DNA of 22,726 nt from JAHIJO01 sp964486075 (GTDB lineage Bacteria > Verrucomicrobiota > Kiritimatiellia > JAAZAB01), in assembly GCA_964486075.1 (NCBI GenBank), contig CAZALU010000049.1:1-22726 (forward strand), in the 5' to 3' direction. Positions 7,759-15,307 of this stretch are shown piece after piece. The translations under genes were made by a program, and so were the position numbers. The notes beneath the pieces were generated by a model. It made no database searches, was not told the DNA's origin, and saw only the letters and a list, made by a program, of their open reading frames with translations. Positions within the stretch are counted from its first letter, which is position 1. Every line of letters begins with the position of its first letter.

Positions 7759-9231
7759 TTACATCTCGATGCCCAGGCACTCGCGCACCACTTGGCGGTC
7801 GTCAAACGGGATAACGGTATTGGTAAATTCCTGGTAATTCTCATGGCCTTTCCCCGCGATCAGCACCACATCCCCTTGCTCAGCCAGGGCAAGCGCTTTG
7901 GTAATCGCCTCGTAGCGGTCTTCCACAACCTCGTATTCATCGGTTCCACGCATTCCCTCGCGGATCTGCGCGATGATATCGGATGGATTTTCCTGGCGGG
8001 GGTTATCGGAAGTCAAAATGGCATAATCCGCCAGGTGCGCCACGACAGCGCCCATCAGCGGCCTTTTTTTCATATCGCGGTTGCCGCCGCATCCGAAAAC
8101 CACGATCAAGCGATTGACCGTCAATTCGCGCAAGGTGGTTAAAACGTTTTTGAGGGCATCTTCCGTATGGGCGTAATCCACAAAAACCTGGAAACCATAC
8201 CCGGTTTTAATTTCTTCCAAACGCCCGGGAACCGCGTTCATTCTCGCAAGGACATCCGCGCTGAGCTGCGGTTCAACGTTCAACGCACCGCAGGCGGCCA
8301 AAGCGGCCAAAGCGTTATGCACATTATATCTGCCCAACAGGTTCATGCTCAAGGTTAGCGGCCCCCAGGGGCTCTGTACATCGACCGTGCTGCCCTTGGG
8401 ACTGACCTGCAGGCGCCCGGCGCGAACCATGGCCCCGGGCAGCGTCCCGTAGGTGATCATCTGCGCGTTCAAACCCGGGAGCCTGCTCAGTTTCTCGCCC
8501 CATGGATCATCCACATTGATAACCACCGCAGCCTTTTTTTTCTGATGGGCCAGGCCTTGGAACAGCGACGCCTTGGCCTCGAAGTACTGATCCATCGTCA
8601 AATGATAATCCAGATGATCATGCGTCAGATTGGTAAACACCGCCACATCGAACTCGATGCCCAACACGCGCTTCTGAACCAAGGCATGGGAGGACACTTC
8701 CATCACCGCGCTTTGACAACCCACATTTACCATTTCGGCGAGTATTTTCTGCAGATCAACGGCTTCCGGCGTCGTCCGTCCGGCTGGAATAACTCGACCC
8801 CCAATCTCGTATTCGACAGTGCCGATCAAGCCGGGCTTTCTGCCAGCAGCGCGCAAAATATCACGGACCATGAAGGCAGTGGTGGTCTTGCCGTTGGTTC
8901 CGGTGATGCCGACCACCGCTAGCTTGCGCGATGGATCTCCGTGATAGGCGCCGGCCAGAACGGCCACGGCCTCGCGCGGATCGCGTACTTCGACGAATAT
9001 TACCTGACCACGACTGAGGACGCTGGCCTGGTCAGAGAGCACAACGGTCGCGCCCTTATCGATGGCATCCTGAACATAGCGGTTGCCATCTTCACGTTGC
9101 CCTCGCAACGCGCAAAAAATGAACCCAGGCTTGACCTGGCGCGAATCACAGGCAATGCCCTTAATTTCCAGGTCGGCCGCGCCACTCACTGACACCGGGT
9201 GAATTCGTTCCAGCAATAAATTTAGTTTCAT
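7759..9231 (-). CDS. murE: UDP-MurNAc-tripeptide synthetase MurE, meso-DAP type
   Basis: Adds the third residue to UDP-MurNAc-L-Ala-D-Glu. The 490 residues contain CDSRQVKPGFIFCAL, the P-loop TGTNGKTT (110-117), TTPEAVDLQ, MEVSSHAL, THDHLDYH and the Lys to be carbamylated in YFEAKASLF (K220). They also have DYAHTEDAL, FGCGGNRD and the substrate motif DNPRQENP (409-416). DNPR is the known signature for meso-diaminopimelate rather than lysine, which points to Gram-negative-type peptidoglycan. The start at 9231 gives the usual MKLNLLLE opening. It is 35 bases from ftsI and 6 from murF. Confidence 0.97.
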   Translation of the reverse strand: MKLNLLLERIHPVSVSGAADLEIKGIACDSRQVKPGFIFCALRGQREDGNRYVQDAIDKGATVVLSDQASVLSRGQVIFVEVRDPREAVAVLAGAYHGDPSRKLAVVGITGTNGKTTTAFMVRDILRAAGRKPGLIGTVEYEIGGRVIPAGRTTPEAVDLQKILAEMVNVGCQSAVMEVSSHALVQKRVLGIEFDVAVFTNLTHDHLDYHLTMDQYFEAKASLFQGLAHQKKKAAVVINVDDPWGEKLSRLPGLNAQMITYGTLPGAMVRAGRLQVSPKGSTVDVQSPWGPLTLSMNLLGRYNVHNALAALAACGALNVEPQLSADVLARMNAVPGRLEEIKTGYGFQVFVDYAHTEDALKNVLTTLRELTVNRLIVVFGCGGNRDMKKRPLMGAVVAHLADYAILTSDNPRQENPSDIIAQIREGMRGTDEYEVVEDRYEAITKALALAEQGDVVLIAGKGHENYQEFTNTVIPFDDRQVVRECLGIEM

Positions 9232-9266
9232 ATTTTGATCCCATTGTGGATTATGAATATCCGCCG

Positions 9267-11018
9267 TTACAAACCCCGATATTTCCTGCCGGAAGCATGG
9301 TCGGCCGCGACTGCGGTGGCGGCCGGTGGAATATCCAGATAGCGAACCGATTGTTCGGCAATTTCCCTGAAGACAGGCGCCGCCACTGCGCCGCCCGTAT
9401 GCATGTTTTTAGGCTCATCCAAAACCACAATGATCGCCAGTTGCGGATCCGTGGCCGGAATAAACCCCACGAACGATGCCATGTTCAAAGAATCAGAATA
9501 GCCGCCCCGAACCGGTTTTTGGGCCGTCCCAGTTTTGCCACCAACCGTGTAACCTTCCACTCGGGCTCTAGTTCCCGTACCGCCCTCCTCCGTAACACGC
9601 GCCAATAACCGGCGCATCTCCGCGGCTGTATCCGGACGAATCGGGCGACCGACGATCACCGGCTGCTGCTCAAATAAGACTCGGCCGTCCGGCGCGGCCA
9701 CTTGCCGGACAATATACGGTTTCATCAACATGCCATCGTTCGCAATGGCGCAAACCACCCCGAGCATTTGTAAAGCCGTCACCGCGACTTCATGGCCTAT
9801 CGCAATCCGGGTGGTGCTGATCGGCAACCACTTGCTCACGGGATGCAAGATGCCGGCTTCCTCGCCCGGCAACTCAATACCAGTCGATGCACCGAGCCCA
9901 AACTCCTTCAAATAGCGATATAGCCTGGCATCCCCAATCCGTAACGCTATCTTGGCCGCGCCGATGTTGCTGGATTTCTTGATCACATCCGCCACCGAGA
10001 GCTTATCATAAGGGTGATAATCCCTCAACGGCTTGCCCCTGTAAAACCATGTTCCCCGTTCGCAATCGAAAATCTGGGACGAGTTAACCACGCGTTCGTT
10101 GAGCGCCGCCGACACCACGGCAATCTTGAACGTGGAACCGGGCTCATAAATATTGGCAATGCACCGGTTCCGCATTGCCTCCGGCCCGGCGGTCCGGAAC
10201 TGATTGACATCGTATGCCGGCCAGTTGGCCATGGCCAGGATTTCTCCGGTTTGAACACGCTCTACGATCGCCCAGGCCCCCGCCGCCTGGTATTCCTGGA
10301 CCGCCTTTTCGAGCGCGCGTTCGGTAAGATACTGGACATACTGATCCACGGTCAGGGTGATATCCGCCCCCGGGCGCGGCTTGATTTCCAGCGTGCGCCG
10401 GTCATAGAGTTCTCTGCGTCGCCCGTCCAGCTCGCTGATCCGCAAACCCGGAACACCCCTTAAAAAACTATCCCAACGCAGTTCGACCCCAGCACTGCCT
10501 TCACGCTCCAGATTGACATGCCCCAGAACATGACAAGCGCTGGTCATTCGCGGATAGGTCCGCACCATAACCTCACGCATCCACACCCCGGCTAATTTGA
10601 GGCGGCTGATTTCATCGGCCTGATCATCCTCAAGACTGCCGCCGTATCCGGCCAAGTATGCAAAACGACTGGATGTCGAACTCAAACGCTCCATAAGCAC
10701 AGCCGGTTCGGTCCGCATAACCTTGCCCAAAGCCTCCGCCACCGCCCGAGCCTGATGATTGCTGTGGATCAGCGCCGGATCCGCGCAGAGTTCTTTTTTG
10801 ACCAGGTCCTGAGCCAGGATGTTACCGTTCCGATATAAGATTTTGCCACGTTTGGTAGGCAGATCTTGTTCAAGTCGACGCAATTTGTTGATTTGGGCCC
10901 GCCGGTCGGTGGATGGCCCCAAATGCAAAGATATGATTCGGGCACTTAGCCCGATTAATGCCAACGCCATCAGCGTCGCCGCTATAATTAAGCGGTACTT
11001 ATGTTGTCGCTCAATCAT
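9267..11018 (-). CDS. ftsI: Peptidoglycan D,D-transpeptidase FtsI (class B PBP)
   Basis: Septal crosslinking enzyme anchored in the inner membrane with a periplasmic catalytic domain. The 583 residues begin with one membrane helix (about 9-30), then the PBP dimerisation part (PTKRGKILYRNG, ARVRTYP-type segments), then the penicillin-binding domain with all three catalytic motifs: EPGSTFK (Ser295, Lys298), SSN (349-351) and KTGTAQ (495-498). There are no C-terminal PASTA repeats. Its start overlaps the end of the ftsL-like gene by 8 bases. Position between ftsL and murE, and its length, favour FtsI over other class B PBPs such as SpoVD or PBP2. Confidence 0.95.
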   Translation of the reverse strand: MIERQHKYRLIIAATLMALALIGLSARIISLHLGPSTDRRAQINKLRRLEQDLPTKRGKILYRNGNILAQDLVKKELCADPALIHSNHQARAVAEALGKVMRTEPAVLMERLSSTSSRFAYLAGYGGSLEDDQADEISRLKLAGVWMREVMVRTYPRMTSACHVLGHVNLEREGSAGVELRWDSFLRGVPGLRISELDGRRRELYDRRTLEIKPRPGADITLTVDQYVQYLTERALEKAVQEYQAAGAWAIVERVQTGEILAMANWPAYDVNQFRTAGPEAMRNRCIANIYEPGSTFKIAVVSAALNERVVNSSQIFDCERGTWFYRGKPLRDYHPYDKLSVADVIKKSSNIGAAKIALRIGDARLYRYLKEFGLGASTGIELPGEEAGILHPVSKWLPISTTRIAIGHEVAVTALQMLGVVCAIANDGMLMKPYIVRQVAAPDGRVLFEQQPVIVGRPIRPDTAAEMRRLLARVTEEGGTGTRARVEGYTVGGKTGTAQKPVRGGYSDSLNMASFVGFIPATDPQLAIIVVLDEPKNMHTGGAVAAPVFREIAEQSVRYLDIPPAATAVAADHASGRKYRGL

Positions 11019-11400
11019 TCGCCATGGACCTGGAGCTTCGGGACAGTTGGACCAGTTGTCCCTCCACGCGCTGACTCAATTCGACGATGGAATCCGGTTC
11101 CTGGAGCCGGATAATGTTAGCCTCGGCCGGCCAGACCATCACGATTTTGTTCTGGTTCAGCATTTTTTCGATTCCCGACGGGGATTTCATGGTTTCCCAT
11201 TTCCACAGTTCAGCATCATAGCTTTTATTAATTTCAGCCTGTTGTTGTTCCAAGCTTTTAATCTGGGTGCCCAGGCTCTGTACCCTGGCATTCAGCCATA
11301 CATAGAGCAAGAGCATGACCACCGTCGCCACCAATAGTCCCGCTACCGGCAACGGAAACGCAAAACCAGCCGTTCTTTTTTTACGATTTTTACTGGCCAT
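11011..11400 (-). CDS. ftsL: FtsL-like cell division protein
   Basis: A 129-residue bitopic protein: basic cytoplasmic tail (MASKNRKKRTAG), one strong helix (about 14-37), then a coiled-coil-like stretch (VQSLGTQIKSLEQQQAEINKS cut here by positions 40-60) and a short periplasmic end. FtsL sequences are poorly conserved, so the call rests on size, topology and the slot between rsmH and ftsI, where ftsL normally sits. FtsL pairs with FtsB and FtsQ and activates FtsW-FtsI at the septum. It is separated from rsmH by 3 bases and overlaps ftsI by 8. Confidence 0.8.
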   Translation of the reverse strand: MASKNRKKRTAGFAFPLPVAGLLVATVVMLLLYVWLNARVQSLGTQIKSLEQQQAEINKSYDAELWKWETMKSPSGIEKMLNQNKIVMVWPAEANIIRLQEPDSIVELSQRVEGQLVQLSRSSRSMAND

Positions 11401-11403
11401 TAT

Positions 11404-12327
11404 TCACCCCTTCCTTTCTGCTACTCGAAGCTTCGCGGAACGCGCCCGCGGATTAGTCAATATTTCTGCGCACGCCGGCGTGACCGGTTTCGAGGTCACC
11501 CAGCGAGCGCCTGGTAAACGCCCGACCCGGATCTGGCCGCCGGCGGGCAAGGATTCCCAATGCCCGATATGCTCTCTGACCAGGCGCTTCACGATGCGGT
11601 CTTCAAGGCTGTGGTATGATAAAATCGCCAGCCGTCCACCAGGTTTTAACAACGTCAAGCCATCTTCCAAGCCCCGCTCCAGATTCTCGAGTTCGCTGTT
11701 AACCATGATTCTCAATGCCTGAAAAACTCGGGTCGCCGGATGCGCTTTGCCACGACGCCCAGCTTTAATCCGCGTCACCAGTTCTGCCAACTGCCGTGTC
11801 GAAATCCACGGACGCTGCCCGCGGTCGTTGACTATGGCCCGCGCGATTCTGCGGGCATCGGGTTCATCCCCCATTTGCCATAATTGTTCCGCCAATTCCT
11901 GCTCCGGCAATGATTGCAGTATGCCCGCGGCCGTAAGCGACTGAGTCCGGTCCATGCGCATGTCCAAGGGCCCGTCATGACTAAAACTAAATCCACGCCC
12001 GGGACTATCAACCTGTAAAGACGACATACCCAAATCCAGCAGAATGCCATCCAAACCTGCCACTCCCCAGCGAGCCATTTGCGCGTTCATGTTATGAAAG
12101 TTTTCCTGTGCCAGTCGGCACTGGCCCTGCCATGCGGCAAGCGCCGGCGTCGCCTGGGCCAACGCCTGGGCATCCCGATCCATGCCCAGCAAACAACCAC
12201 TGCCGCCCATCCGTTCCAAGATCGCCCGGGCATGGCCCCCCATCCCTAAAGTGCCATCCAGATAAGTGCCACCCGGCCGGACCGCCAGCAAGTCCAGCAC
12301 TTCGCTTACCATGACCGGTACGTGCAT
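11404..12327 (-). CDS. rsmH: 16S rRNA m4C1402 methyltransferase RsmH (MraW)
   Basis: SAM-dependent enzyme that N4-methylates C1402 of 16S rRNA. The motifs are all present: HVPVMVSEVLDLL at the start, GTLGMGGHA (SAM loop), GMDRDAQAL, the long DGILLDLGMSSLQVD then GRGFSF, and SYHSLEDRIVKR. I start at ATG 12327, giving 307 residues and the family's usual MHxPV opening. An ATG at 12396 would add 23 residues and sits at TAATAATG beside the upstream stop. That extension contains a hairpin (12364-12385) and no family similarity, so I regard it as leader, though coupling from there cannot be excluded. Confidence 0.95.
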   Translation of the reverse strand: MHVPVMVSEVLDLLAVRPGGTYLDGTLGMGGHARAILERMGGSGCLLGMDRDAQALAQATPALAAWQGQCRLAQENFHNMNAQMARWGVAGLDGILLDLGMSSLQVDSPGRGFSFSHDGPLDMRMDRTQSLTAAGILQSLPEQELAEQLWQMGDEPDARRIARAIVNDRGQRPWISTRQLAELVTRIKAGRRGKAHPATRVFQALRIMVNSELENLERGLEDGLTLLKPGGRLAILSYHSLEDRIVKRLVREHIGHWESLPAGGQIRVGRLPGARWVTSKPVTPACAEILTNPRARSAKLRVAERKG

Positions 12328-12363
12328 GATGAGCCATTCACTCCGCGCTAGTGGCCTTCTTGA

Positions 12364-12385
12364 AGCCGTAATCCGTAATACGGCT
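12364..12385 (-). other. Small hairpin in the leader of rsmH
   Basis: AGCCGTA (12364-12370 complement) pairs with TACGGCT over an 8-base loop that itself contains CCGTA/TACGG symmetry. It lies in the 71 bases between the small gene and the preferred rsmH start. It may tune translation of rsmH, or be chance. Confidence 0.35.
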
Positions 12386-12398
12386 CTGCCCTGCATTA

Positions 12399-12677
12399 TT
12401 ACTGCAGCAATGTCAACAAATACAATCGCCGCGGCGACAACAGGTCCAGCACCTTGCGGGCCCCAAGTTGCCAGGCGGTGGCAGTCGACGCTGGTTCCAG
12501 CGGAGATTCCGCACTCCCCAGCGGAAGCATCTGCATTGTCCGCCCCAGGACATAAACGTGATTGCCAAAACGCATCGAATTTAAAACCTGTTTTTTATTC
12601 GGCAATTGGAACCGCCGTGTCGAGCGAGCGCTGCCGCGCACCGCGCCGTTAACATCCAGAAATAAAGCCCTGTTCAT
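12399..12677 (-). CDS. Small unknown protein between mraZ and rsmH
   Basis: A 92-residue protein that I do not recognise. It has a strong ribosome-binding site (AAGGAG at 12690-12685, 7 bases before ATG 12677) and sits 18 bases after mraZ in the operon, so it is probably translated. The sequence is basic, without signal peptide or clear membrane helix: LFLDVNGAVRGSARSTRRF near the start, HVYVLGRTMQMLPLG in the middle and a Leu-rich end (DLLSPRRLYLLTLLQ). mraZ and rsmH are normally adjacent, so this gene is an extra. It may be a division-related or regulatory peptide. The alternative is a leader-type ORF whose translation couples to rsmH. Confidence 0.6.
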   Translation of the reverse strand: MNRALFLDVNGAVRGSARSTRRFQLPNKKQVLNSMRFGNHVYVLGRTMQMLPLGSAESPLEPASTATAWQLGARKVLDLLSPRRLYLLTLLQ

Positions 12678-12695
12678 AAGAATGCTCCTTGTCGT

Positions 12696-13181
12696 TTATA
12701 ATCCGATATAGCGAACCGCATCCTCCATGCTGGTGGCATCAAGACTTGCGACGGATTTCCACAACTCCGGATTCCATAATTCAAAATGGTCCAAGGCCCC
12801 CACCATTTGCACTTGATCAGCGAGCTGCGCGTAAGCCAGGAGTTCATCCTTGACCCGAATCCGCCCCTGCGTATCCCATGCCTGGATCAAGTCGGATTTA
12901 GACGCAAAGATCCGGGTAAAGGCACGAGCTTTTTTATCGCCGATCCCGATGGACCTGAATTTTTCGAGGCGCTGAGAGATTTCCCGCGCCGGAAAAACGT
13001 ACAAGCATTGGTCGTCATGCAGGCCGGGCAAAACGTATAGACTGGGAGGACTCCCGACCTGGTCGCGCCATTCTGATGGGATGGTCAGGCGTTTTTTCGG
13101 ATCAAGCGCATGCCGGTAGCTGCTTACGAAAGCGCCCGGCACCATCGGATCATTTTGCCTGACTATAGCCCCTTGTCCCAC
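12696..13181 (-). CDS. mraZ: MraZ, transcriptional regulator of the dcw operon
   Basis: MraZ is a DNA-binding protein of the SpoVT/AbrB fold that binds repeats upstream of its own operon. The first half-domain is seen in FVSSYRHALDPKKRLTIP with SEWRDQ following; the second copy is in DTQGRIRVKDELLAYAQ. I start at GTG 13181 because the strong site AAGGGAGGAG (13193-13184) lies at the right distance and the predicted transcript begins near 13197; this gives 161 residues. ATG 13145 (149 residues) matches the common family length but has no good ribosome-binding site. A GTG at 13202 lies upstream of the predicted transcript start. The gene heads the operon, as expected. Confidence 0.92.
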   Translation of the reverse strand: MGQGAIVRQNDPMVPGAFVSSYRHALDPKKRLTIPSEWRDQVGSPPSLYVLPGLHDDQCLYVFPAREISQRLEKFRSIGIGDKKARAFTRIFASKSDLIQAWDTQGRIRVKDELLAYAQLADQVQMVGALDHFELWNPELWKSVASLDATSMEDAVRYIGL

Positions 13182-13197
13182 TTCTCCTCCCTTTCTT

Positions 13198-13232
13198 GAC
13201 ACAATTACACACCTTTACCCACAACTTGTCAA
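13198..13232 (-). promoter_or_regulatory. dcw operon promoter with candidate MraZ operator
   Basis: Minus strand: TTGACA (13232-13227), a 17-base spacer, TGTAAT (13209-13204), a near-consensus sigma70 promoter. Three boxes, GTGGG (13222-13218), GTGTG (13212-13208) and GTGTC (13202-13198), repeat every 10 bp across it. MraZ is known to bind direct repeats of about this form and spacing upstream of mraZ, so autorepression is likely. Confidence 0.75.
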
Positions 13233-13330
13233 CAGCTTTTTTATCTTTTTTTAGGGTAAAAAACCCTTGTTTTTGAGCGAAAGCAGGAAAAGTGCCGTGA
13301 ATCCGGCGTCGGTTGTGAACAAGCAAAGGG

Positions 13331-13403
13331 AGCCAGCTGTCGGGATCGAACCGACGACCTGCTGATTACAAATCAGCTGCTCTACCAACTGAGCTAAGCT
13401 GGC
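13331..13403 (-). tRNA. tRNA-Thr (TGT)
   Basis: The minus strand gives a complete cloverleaf: acceptor GCCAGCT/AGCTGGC, D arm TAGCTCAGTTGGTAGAGC, anticodon stem GCTGA/TCAGC with loop TTTGTAA (anticodon TGT), and T arm CGGTTCGATCCCG. The discriminator is T and is followed by CCC, so CCA is not encoded. It lies between the histidine-kinase-like gene and the mraZ promoter, on the same strand as both. Confidence 0.97.
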
Positions 13404-13526
13404 ATATTTTAATGCGCTGGGGAAAGACTTGCAAAGAGAGGCTTGAGATACAAGTTTTTTAACAGCATGCCGAAATCCGGCCAGAATCTTATCAAATTAA
13501 AAATTATTTCCCGGTTGCGGGCCGCA

Positions 13527-15251
13527 TCAAGCTGTTGCCGCCGTTAAATCAGCCGAACAGGCTCGTCCCTTGGCTTCGACCAGGGAGCGAATCATCCGTT
13601 CCGGGTCAAGGCCGTAAGGGGCAAATACGATCGCAGAATTCGATTCGGCAGGCTCCTGTCCGGGATCATTACACAAGACCACAATCCCCGCACGCGGACA
13701 GAGCTTGAGCATCGCTTTCAGAAGCCCGTCGGCTTCCAGCCCCAGGACATGCTTGTCCACCACTATGCCATCCAACGCTTGCGATGATTCAAAATATGCC
13801 AGTAAGGAAACAATTGTTTCCTTTTCGATCACAACGGCCCCGAGCCGTTCCAGGTGCCGTTTCCATTTTTCCATTTCCGAACTCGCCCCTCCCAGGAGCA
13901 CCTTCCAACTCGCCACGTAATGATCCAGGGCACTGTCCGCCCGGCCGTCATCGTCGCGTGCCGCGCTCCGGACATCCAAGTGGGGCAGACAAACCCGGTA
14001 AAGACAAAACCCGCTTGCAGCCACGAACCGATCTATACGCCCGCGAGCCTGTTCCACCATTGAATTGAGCACCGATAAAACAACGCCAAAACCATCTTCC
14101 TGACCCAATATTTTATTGGCGACAGAGTCCGGATTAATTTCGGATACCGATATTCCTTCTCCGCCGGACACAGTCATCACCGCCGCGAACCCCTCGCCTA
14201 CATTCAACAAATGCTCTGCTCCCGGCTTTTGAAGCGTGATCATGATGAGTCCGGGCTGCGCTTGTGCATCGGCCACCAACAAACCCAAGTTGAGGATCAC
14301 CTGTTCGATTTGCACCGCCGTCAGCGGCGTGGCATGGTGCTCCCCTTCAATTATTGTATTGACCGTCCAGGCCGGGGACAAGGCAACCCTCAAAACCGCG
14401 GCTGCATCTTCAATATCCTGGGGTAAGTTTTCGCTGGCAGCGTCGGAACTGCTCGACCTGCTTAAGCCCAGCAACTTCCGGGACAACAGCGATCCTTTTT
14501 CGGTTGCCTCCAGAATAATATTGATGGATCGCTGCGCAGCCTCCGTATCATCTTGTCGCCGAGCCAGCAAGGCCGCGTGCCCGGAAATTGAACACAAGAT
14601 ATTATTAAAGTCATGCGCCATCCCGGCGGCAATTCGTCCCACGAGTTGTAGTTGCGCGATTTGCCGCTGGCGGATTTCCCGCGACCGCATATCGGTCACA
14701 TCGCTGATCAGCACCAGCATAACATCTTCGGAAGGCTGGGACCGAAATCGCAAAGCACGCAAGCCATGGGTATAAACGCAATCCCGTTCAATTTCTCGCG
14801 GCTGCTTGAAATCCAGCAAGCAATCCATATCCTCATCAGCCAGGCATGAGAACATATCTCGGAGAGTTACGGCAACATTGGCGGGCACGATCCGCGGCGC
14901 CATCTGGCGGGCCGCCGGATTGGAGCCGGTGATTCGTCCGCTTCGATCCAGGACCAGCAAACCATCGCTCAAATAATCCATGGTATCGACGAACCGGCCA
15001 ATCCGACGACGCCCTTCGATTTCCGCGGTCGATCTGATCGCCCACAGTCCCAGGGCGCCAGCCAGAAAAAGACAACCCAGAGTCAACGCCAGGATCGCGA
15101 GGATCAGCCCTCCGACAACCGACTCATCCTCGGGCCGGTGAAATGATTCGCCTAGATGGGCGATAATAAACCCGGAAGCCACAGCCACGATCGCGAAGAG
15201 AATGATGATCAGAAGAACATTGCGGCCAACGCTTTTTGGAATAGATTTCAT
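13527..15251 (-). CDS. Degenerate hybrid histidine-kinase-like membrane protein
   Basis: 574 residues. Two membrane helices (about 12-31 and 46-72) are followed by a PAS-like domain (about 85-190, MDYLSDGLLVLDRSGRI) and a HisKA segment with an intact H box, MAHDFNNIL (His213). The ATPase domain looks damaged. The N box reads NLGLLVADA, with Leu where the second, Mg-binding Asn belongs (325). The G1 box reads SGGEGI without its Asp, and the G2 box is EDGFGVV. The C-terminal receiver-like domain (about 449-565) keeps a possible phosphoacceptor (Asp499 in VVDK), but the acidic pair (GGASS) and the conserved Lys are absent. Family knowledge says these are needed for ATP binding and phosphotransfer, so I infer a pseudokinase or scaffold sensor. 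It follows pilQ by 56 bases and may report on the pilus. Confidence 0.85.
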   Translation of the reverse strand: MKSIPKSVGRNVLLIIILFAIVAVASGFIIAHLGESFHRPEDESVVGGLILAILALTLGCLFLAGALGLWAIRSTAEIEGRRRIGRFVDTMDYLSDGLLVLDRSGRITGSNPAARQMAPRIVPANVAVTLRDMFSCLADEDMDCLLDFKQPREIERDCVYTHGLRALRFRSQPSEDVMLVLISDVTDMRSREIRQRQIAQLQLVGRIAAGMAHDFNNILCSISGHAALLARRQDDTEAAQRSINIILEATEKGSLLSRKLLGLSRSSSSDAASENLPQDIEDAAAVLRVALSPAWTVNTIIEGEHHATPLTAVQIEQVILNLGLLVADAQAQPGLIMITLQKPGAEHLLNVGEGFAAVMTVSGGEGISVSEINPDSVANKILGQEDGFGVVLSVLNSMVEQARGRIDRFVAASGFCLYRVCLPHLDVRSAARDDDGRADSALDHYVASWKVLLGGASSEMEKWKRHLERLGAVVIEKETIVSLLAYFESSQALDGIVVDKHVLGLEADGLLKAMLKLCPRAGIVVLCNDPGQEPAESNSAIVFAPYGLDPERMIRSLVEAKGRACSADLTAATA

Positions 15252-15307
15252 GACAAAGGATCGCCACGCTATGCCTGCCGATCACGCGTCGCGCGCGGCA
15301 AAGCATC

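Noticed and set aside
13247..13280. AGGGT/ACCCT hairpin with T runs upstream of mraZ as terminator
   Set aside because: The T run follows the stem only on the plus strand, where no transcript is expected; the stem is short.
13404..13440. Promoter for tRNA-Thr (TTGCAA-17-TAAAAT)
   Set aside because: The -10 ends two bases before the mature tRNA, so the transcript would start inside it.
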